Translations under genes and position numbers: made by a program
Source: CAXBCP01 sp047638395
GTDB lineage: Bacteria; Pseudomonadota; Alphaproteobacteria; MPNO01; UBA830
Assembly (NCBI GenBank): GCA_047638395.1
Contig: JBLIMV010000017.1
Location: forward strand, 1 to 64,000
Length of the DNA: 64,000 bases
Direction: 5' to 3'
The notes under the pieces: generated by a model
Told to the model about the DNA's origin: nothing
Database searches by the model: none
Seen by the model: the letters and a program-made list of their open reading frames with translations, nothing else
Part shown: positions 59,016 to 64,000 of the stretch, one piece after another
How the letters are laid out: every line of letters begins with the position of its first letter
How positions within the stretch are numbered: position 1 is the first letter of the stretch

Positions 59016-60500
59016 ATGACAAATCCCGCCGAGACGCCCCCCACCGCCGCAACGAATGCCGGCTGCGCCCTGCAATATGACGATCTGCGCGACTGGCTTG
59101 CCGCGGTCGAGGCCAATGGCGACCTGAAAACCGTCAAAGGCGCCAACTGGCATACCGATATCGGCCAGGTGGTCGAAGTGATGTGCCATGACGAAGGTAC
59201 GCCGTCGGTCCTGTTCGATGACGTCGAGGACTGCCCGCCGGGCTTTCGCATCCTGATCAACTGGTTCACCGGTACACGGAAGAACCTGACGCTGGGCTTC
59301 CCCGAAGACTTCAACAAGCTTGAACTGTCACGCGGCTATAACGAGCACACCAAAAATCTCGAACCGATCCCGCACCAGGTCATCGATGACGGACCCGTGT
59401 TTGAAAACGTCCTCGAAGGGGAGGACATCGACGTCACCAAGTTTCCCGCCCCGCTATGGAACCCGAAGGACGGCGGGCGGTATATCGGCACCGGGTGCTT
59501 CATCATCACCCGCGATCCGGATACGGGCTGGATCAATTGCGGCACCTACCGCGTTATGGTGCATGATGAAAAGCGTGTGGCGCTTTATATCTCGCCCGGC
59601 AAACACGGGCGCATCCACCGTGACAAGTACATGGCGAAGGGCGAGCCGATGCCAGTCTGCATCGTGGTCGGCACCGATCCGCTGTCATTCCTGACATCGT
59701 CCACCGAAGCCCCCGAGGGCATGTGCGAGCTGGATATGATGGGCGCTTATCGCGGCCACGCGGTCGAGTGCGTGAACGGTAAACATACCGGCCTGCCTTT
59801 CCCGGCGGCGTCCGAGGTCGTGATCGAAGGCTTTATCCATCCTGGCAATACCGCGCCCGAAGGCCCGTTCGGCGAATGGCTGGGCTATCAGGGCGGGCGG
59901 ATGGAGGCGGAGCCCTGGGTCGATATATCTGCCATCTACCACCGCAACGATCCCATCCTGCTGGGGGCAGCGCATATCCGCCTGCCCTATGAATACGCCC
60001 GTTACCGGGCCATCAGCCGCTCGGCAATTTTGAAGGAAAACATCGCCCGGGCCGGCGTGCCGGACGTTACCGAGGTCTGGGCACATGAGGTCGGCGGCTC
60101 ACGCCTGTTCCTGGCCGTTGCCATCAAACAGCGCTATCCAGGCCATGCGGTGCAGGCGGGCCATATCGCCGCCATGTGCCATGCCGGTGCCTATCTCGGC
60201 CGCTTCGTGATTGTCGTCGACGAAGACGTGGATGTGACGAATCTCGAAGAAGTCATCTGGGCGGCATGTACACGCTGCGACCCGGCGGACGATATCGGCT
60301 TTATCAAGAATGCCTGGTCGTCCGCGCTTGACCCGGTGATCTCACCCGACGACCGCAAGGCCGGAAAACTTTATAACAGCCGCGCCATCATCAATGCCTG
60401 CCGACCGTTCCACTGGAAAGACGAATTCCAGGAGGTCAACCAGCCGTCCCCCAAAGCACGCCGAGAAGCCTGGGACCGCTGGGCGCATCTGAGAGAATAG
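59016..60500 (+). CDS. UbiD-family prenylated-FMN-dependent (de)carboxylase
   Basis: A 494-residue UbiD protein, of the same branch as the one at 2990. Blocks: YDDLRDWLAAVEANGDLKTV, GTPSVLFDDV, GTGCFIITRDPDTGWINCGTYR, SPGKHGRIHRDKY, the active-site EGPFGEWLGYQGG with both acids kept, and IYHRNDPILLGAAH. The start at 59016 gives a 20-residue Thr/Ala-rich leader before the family core. The LLM monooxygenase gene follows after 4 bases on the same strand, so decarboxylation and flavin-dependent oxygenation are probably linked steps of one path. No ubiX here. Confidence 0.92.
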   Translation: MTNPAETPPTAATNAGCALQYDDLRDWLAAVEANGDLKTVKGANWHTDIGQVVEVMCHDEGTPSVLFDDVEDCPPGFRILINWFTGTRKNLTLGFPEDFNKLELSRGYNEHTKNLEPIPHQVIDDGPVFENVLEGEDIDVTKFPAPLWNPKDGGRYIGTGCFIITRDPDTGWINCGTYRVMVHDEKRVALYISPGKHGRIHRDKYMAKGEPMPVCIVVGTDPLSFLTSSTEAPEGMCELDMMGAYRGHAVECVNGKHTGLPFPAASEVVIEGFIHPGNTAPEGPFGEWLGYQGGRMEAEPWVDISAIYHRNDPILLGAAHIRLPYEYARYRAISRSAILKENIARAGVPDVTEVWAHEVGGSRLFLAVAIKQRYPGHAVQAGHIAAMCHAGAYLGRFVIVVDEDVDVTNLEEVIWAACTRCDPADDIGFIKNAWSSALDPVISPDDRKAGKLYNSRAIINACRPFHWKDEFQEVNQPSPKARREAWDRWAHLRE

Positions 60501-60504
60501 GATT

Positions 60505-61611
60505 TTGGAGCTCCCTGCCACGCGCAGCTTCGACCGCCACAAACTGAAACTGGGCCTGTTCGGACTGAACTGTTCCGGGGGTTTATCAGCGACACTGGCG
60601 CCTGAGCGCTGGGAAGGTACCTGGGCGCAGAATCTGGCCGCCGCGAAAATGGCGGACGCCGCCGGGCTCGACTTTCTGCTGCCGCTCGGCCGGTGGAAAG
60701 GCTATGGCGGCGAGACCGACCACAATGGCGGCAGTCTGGAAACCCTGACCTGGGCGGCGGGCATCCTGGCCGCGACAGAAAACATCATGGCGTTCGGCAC
60801 GGTCCACGTGCCGCTGTTCAACCCGATCGTCGCGGCCAAACAGATGGTCACGGCTGACCAGATCGGCGCCGGGCGCTTTGGGCTCAACATCGTGTGCGGC
60901 TGGAACATCGATGAATTCAACATGGCAGGCGTCGAGATGAACGCCCACGAGGCCCGCTACGAACAGGGCCAGGAATGGGTCGACATCGTCACCCGGGCGT
61001 GGACGTCGGACGTGCCGTTCGACTATGCGGGCGATCACTATTCGGTCACCGGTGCACTGATGAAGCCGAAGCCCGCTTCAAAAGACCGGCCGATGATTGT
61101 CAGCGCCGGCAGTTCGGACCGGGGCCGCGCCTTCGCCGCCCGCAATTCAGACATGATGTTTACCGGCATCCGCACGGCGGTGGATGAAATCAGCGGCGAC
61201 ATCGCGTCGCTAAAGGCCGAGGCCCGCGGCTATGGCCGCGAGATCGGCATGTTCACCAACTGCTACATCGTCTGCCGCCCGACCCGCCGGGAAGCGGAGG
61301 AATACCACGACTACTACGCGCTGGAGATGGCGGATGAGGGCGCGGTCGAAACCCTTGTCGCGCGCCGGAACCGCCGCGGCAAGTTCGACGACCTGCCACA
61401 AGACATGCGGCGCAACCTTCGCCAGCGCGCCGCCGGCGGCAACGGCGCCTACCCGATCATCGGCGACCCCGACGATGTGGCCGGGCTGCTGATCCGCCTC
61501 CACGAAGCGGGCATAGATGCGTTCGCCATGGGCTTTGCGAACTACACCGAGCACCTGCCCTATTTTCGCGATGAGGTACTGCCGCGGCTGGAAGCAGCGG
61601 GCGTACGCTAA
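60505..61611 (+). CDS. LLM-class flavin-dependent monooxygenase (RutA/SfnG-like)
   Basis: A 368-residue luciferase-like monooxygenase. It opens with LKLGLFGLNCSGGLSATLAP, and has FLLPLGRWKGYGGET, the NIVCGWNIDEFNMAGV loop, and PMIVSAGSSDRGRAFAARNSD, features of the group with pyrimidine monooxygenase RutA and the alkanesulfonate/dimethylsulfone enzymes. It needs reduced flavin from a partner not in the window. Start is TTG at 60505, 4 bases after the UbiD stop; there is no better start. Its stop overlaps the convergent molybdoenzyme gene. Substrate unknown. Confidence 0.88.
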   Translation: MELPATRSFDRHKLKLGLFGLNCSGGLSATLAPERWEGTWAQNLAAAKMADAAGLDFLLPLGRWKGYGGETDHNGGSLETLTWAAGILAATENIMAFGTVHVPLFNPIVAAKQMVTADQIGAGRFGLNIVCGWNIDEFNMAGVEMNAHEARYEQGQEWVDIVTRAWTSDVPFDYAGDHYSVTGALMKPKPASKDRPMIVSAGSSDRGRAFAARNSDMMFTGIRTAVDEISGDIASLKAEARGYGREIGMFTNCYIVCRPTRREAEEYHDYYALEMADEGAVETLVARRNRRGKFDDLPQDMRRNLRQRAAGGNGAYPIIGDPDDVAGLLIRLHEAGIDAFAMGFANYTEHLPYFRDEVLPRLEAAGVR

Positions 61612-63935
61612 GACGCTTTCGCGGCTTCAATCGTCTGCCAGATCCGCTGCGGCGTTGCCGGCATATCTATATGAGCCACACCCAGCGGTTTCAGCGCATC
61701 CACCACGGCATTGATGGTCGCTGGCAGCGCACCGGTGGGCCCGGATTCACCGCCACCCTTCGCGCCAATCAGGTTTGATTCCGTGATTGTCGGCGCACTG
61801 ATGATATCCATGTTGCAGGTATCGTCGGCGCGCGGCAGGCAGTAGTCCATCAGCGAACCGGTGATCAGCTGGCCGTCGGCGTCATAGACAATGTCTTCCA
61901 CCAGCGCCTGACCGATCCCCTGTACGATACCGCCATGCATCTGGGCCTTGAGCAGCATCGGGTTCACCACGGTGCCGACATCGTCGACACAGACGAAATT
62001 TACGAGTGCCGTCTCCCCGGTCTCCGGGTCGATCTCCAGCTCGCAGACCTGAACGCCGGTCGGCCAGTTCCAGTATTGCGGCGCGAAAGTGCCAACCTCG
62101 TACAGGCCGGGTTCGATATCCGCAGGCAATGCGCCGGGGCGGAACGCCGTCGCTGCGACGTCCAGCATTGTCACCAAACGATCCGTGCCGCCGACGGCAA
62201 AGTTACCATCGGCAAAATCAATATCGTCAACCGCCGCTTCAAGCATATGGGCGGCGATCCGTTTTGCCTTCTCGATCGTCTTGTCGCAGGCGAGAGAGAC
62301 CGCCGAGCCGCCGATCGACATGGAGCGCGAATTGAACGTGCCCCGACCGTAAGAGACAAGATCGGTATCGCCCTGCACGTAGCGAATCGATGCTGGGTCG
62401 ATACCCAGCCGGTCGCAGACAATCTGTTTGAACACGGTTTCATGCCCCTGCCCGTGGCTGATGGTTCCCATGATGAGGGTGACCGAGCCCGACGGATCGA
62501 AGCGGATGCTGCTCGATTCCGGGAAGGGCGATGACGTTTTTTTCACGGTGTTCGAGAAACCGATTCCCCGCAGCATGCCGCGGGTGGCAGCTTCCGCGCG
62601 ACGGTCTTCAAAACCTTTGTAGTCCGCGGCGTCCAACGCCTTTTCCATATTGCCGGGAAAATCACCGCAATCGTAAGTGAAGCCGAGCGCATTGGTCCAC
62701 GGCATCTGATCCGGCGTCACACTGTTGATCCGGCGGATCTCCGCCGCATCCATACCAAGCTCGCGCGCCGCCATATCTACGAGCCGCTCTCCCAGATAGG
62801 CGGCCTCGGGAGCGCCGGCGCCGCGATACGGATTGGTCGGCACTGTGTTGGTGAACACGCCGGTGATTTCCACATACACCGCCGGCGTCCGGTAAACGCC
62901 TGCCAGTGTGCCGAGATTGTTGGTCGGCGGGCGCGGGCCGCGGATTGCCAAATACGCCCCCATATCGGCAAGCGTGCTGACCCTCAACCCCAGAAACCTG
63001 CCGTCCTTGTCGAGCGCAAGCGCGACGTCACTGACATTGTCGCGCCCGTGACTGTCAGACATGAAACCTTCCGACCGGTCGCAGCGCCACTTTACCGGCC
63101 GCCCCGTCAGACGGGACGCCCAGAGCACCAGGACAAGCTCGTTATAGGTGCCGCCGCGCATCCCGAAACTGCCGCCGACATCACCCGGTACAACACGCAC
63201 GCTGGTTTCCGGAATATCAAATACCTGGCGGGCAATCTGATAGCGCAGCGGGTGCGGGTTCTGAAGGCCCGTATACAGCGTGTACCGCTCGTACCGGCTG
63301 TCGTAATCGCCGATGCAGCCGCGCGGCTCGAGCGCCACCGCGGTGACCCGGTTATTGATCAGTTTCTGGCGAACGATGTGGTCTGCCTTATCGAACGCCG
63401 CATCGACCGCGTCTGCATCGCCCTTTTTCTCAAGAAAACAGACATTGTCCTCACAGTCGGGCCAGACTGCCGGTGCACCCGGTGCAACGGCACGTTCCAC
63501 GCCCGAGACCGATTGCAGCGGTGCGTAGTCTACTTCGATAAGCTCGGCGGCATCGCGCGCCTGAAGTTCGGTTTCGGCAATCACAAAGGCGACACAGTCA
63601 CCGACCAGGCGTGTGCGCTCATTGACGAGAGCAGGCCAGGTCGGGTGAAACATCGGCGATCCGTCAGACCGTTTCTTGGTCGCATCCTCACACGGAAGCC
63701 CACCGTAATTTTCCGCCGCCCAGTCCCCCCCGGTCAGAACACGCAATACACCCGGCGCGGTTTCCGCCGCCGCGATATCGATTGATTTAATATCCGCCAT
63801 CGCGTGAGGAGAGCGCAGGACATAGCCCCATGCCTGATCGCGCAGGTTAACGTCGTCCAGAAATTCACCACCACCGGTCAGAAGCCTCGGATCTTCTTCC
63901 CGCGGCACGGATTGTCCAACTGCGAACTCGCCCAT
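61608..63935 (-). CDS. Xanthine dehydrogenase/CoxL-family molybdenum-binding subunit
   Basis: A 775-residue molybdopterin cytosine dinucleotide-type large subunit. Motifs: the N-terminal VGQSVPREEDPRLLTGGGEFLDD, VPGDVGGSFGMRGG, TNPYRGAGAPEAAYLGERLVD, GQGHETVFKQ, and the catalytic Glu loop GAKGGGESGPTGALP near the end. The active-site loop lacks the AYxCSFR of true aerobic CO dehydrogenase, so it probably hydroxylates an N-heterocycle or aldehyde. The small [2Fe-2S] and FAD subunits that this type needs are not in view; they could lie outside to the right, upstream of the start, with 65 bases left in the window. Converges with the LLM gene, overlapping by 4 bases. Confidence 0.92.
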   Translation of the reverse strand: MGEFAVGQSVPREEDPRLLTGGGEFLDDVNLRDQAWGYVLRSPHAMADIKSIDIAAAETAPGVLRVLTGGDWAAENYGGLPCEDATKKRSDGSPMFHPTWPALVNERTRLVGDCVAFVIAETELQARDAAELIEVDYAPLQSVSGVERAVAPGAPAVWPDCEDNVCFLEKKGDADAVDAAFDKADHIVRQKLINNRVTAVALEPRGCIGDYDSRYERYTLYTGLQNPHPLRYQIARQVFDIPETSVRVVPGDVGGSFGMRGGTYNELVLVLWASRLTGRPVKWRCDRSEGFMSDSHGRDNVSDVALALDKDGRFLGLRVSTLADMGAYLAIRGPRPPTNNLGTLAGVYRTPAVYVEITGVFTNTVPTNPYRGAGAPEAAYLGERLVDMAARELGMDAAEIRRINSVTPDQMPWTNALGFTYDCGDFPGNMEKALDAADYKGFEDRRAEAATRGMLRGIGFSNTVKKTSSPFPESSSIRFDPSGSVTLIMGTISHGQGHETVFKQIVCDRLGIDPASIRYVQGDTDLVSYGRGTFNSRSMSIGGSAVSLACDKTIEKAKRIAAHMLEAAVDDIDFADGNFAVGGTDRLVTMLDVAATAFRPGALPADIEPGLYEVGTFAPQYWNWPTGVQVCELEIDPETGETALVNFVCVDDVGTVVNPMLLKAQMHGGIVQGIGQALVEDIVYDADGQLITGSLMDYCLPRADDTCNMDIISAPTITESNLIGAKGGGESGPTGALPATINAVVDALKPLGVAHIDMPATPQRIWQTIEAAKAS

Positions 63936-64000
63936 CTCTACATACGCTCCCGGTTTTTGCTTTTGACGCGGCCAAACTGACCCGCACCGGTTATTTATAA

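Noticed and set aside
61608..63935. Aerobic carbon monoxide dehydrogenase large subunit (coxL form I)
   Set aside because: The AYxCSFR active-site loop is missing; the sequence there reads PYRGAGAPEA.

Overview
The window reads as ordinary chromosome of a GC-rich alphaproteobacterium, probably Rhodospirillales-like. The grounds are an alphaproteobacterial-type Zur box in two copies, a palindromic intergenic repeat of the kind scattered through these genomes, PrtD/PrtE-type type I secretion genes, and many one- or two-gene catabolic units. The placement is an inference; there is no rRNA or tRNA gene to anchor it. About 46 protein-coding genes are supported, packed with short gaps, start/stop overlaps and several tail-to-tail overlaps. 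I saw no CRISPR array, IS element, tRNA or rRNA.

Layout. 1-6.5 kb: catabolic genes (LigA-like small subunit with an ACMSD-like amidohydrolase, YCII protein, two fumarylacetoacetate-hydrolase (FAH) proteins, a UbiD-type decarboxylase, an EamA exporter, an AtzH-like protein). 6.6-10.3 kb: Uup-type ABC-F ATPase and RecQ. 10.4-14.9 kb: a PcaD-like hydrolase with a split ThDP enzyme, then on the other strand a PaiB-like flavin protein, a 2-oxoglutarate oxygenase and a flavin monooxygenase. 14.9-27.9 kb: a type I secretion ABC transporter and adaptor, divergent from a giant serralysin-type RTX metalloprotease, followed by a second RTX protein built from the same modules in a different order. 27.9-30.2 kb: a 2-hydroxyacid dehydrogenase and two carboxymuconolactone-decarboxylase-fold proteins. 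30.2-33.4 kb: a zinc uptake locus, znuA divergent from zur-znuC-znuB, with two identical 17-bp Zur boxes between them. 33.5-36.9 kb: a patatin-like phospholipase and a gamma-resorcylate decarboxylase.

37.0-45.5 kb is the most interesting part, a selenium island. senA (selenoneine synthase, EgtB/SUMF1 fold) is divergent from senB (selenosugar synthase), which is followed by a ketopantoate-reductase-like gene. Facing them is a compact four-gene operon, PhnD-like binding protein, PhnC-like ATPase, double-length PhnE-like permease and an NADH-dehydrogenase/SelD fusion. Together they suggest uptake of a selenium oxyanion, formation of selenophosphate by SelD, its use by SenB to make a selenosugar, and transfer of selenium to hercynine by SenA to give selenoneine. 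The sen pathway is known. The tight joining of the transporter, the SelD fusion and the reductase-like gene to it is the part worth testing.

45.7-64 kb: a glycosyltransferase, a second UbiD decarboxylase, glutamate synthase gltB-gltD, an exported TPR/beta-barrel outer-membrane protein with a Cys-rich secreted partner, a third UbiD decarboxylase with a flavin monooxygenase, and a xanthine-dehydrogenase-family molybdenum subunit near the right edge. Three UbiD enzymes, two amidohydrolase decarboxylases, two FAH proteins and two luciferase-like monooxygenases point to broad use of aromatic or heterocyclic acids.
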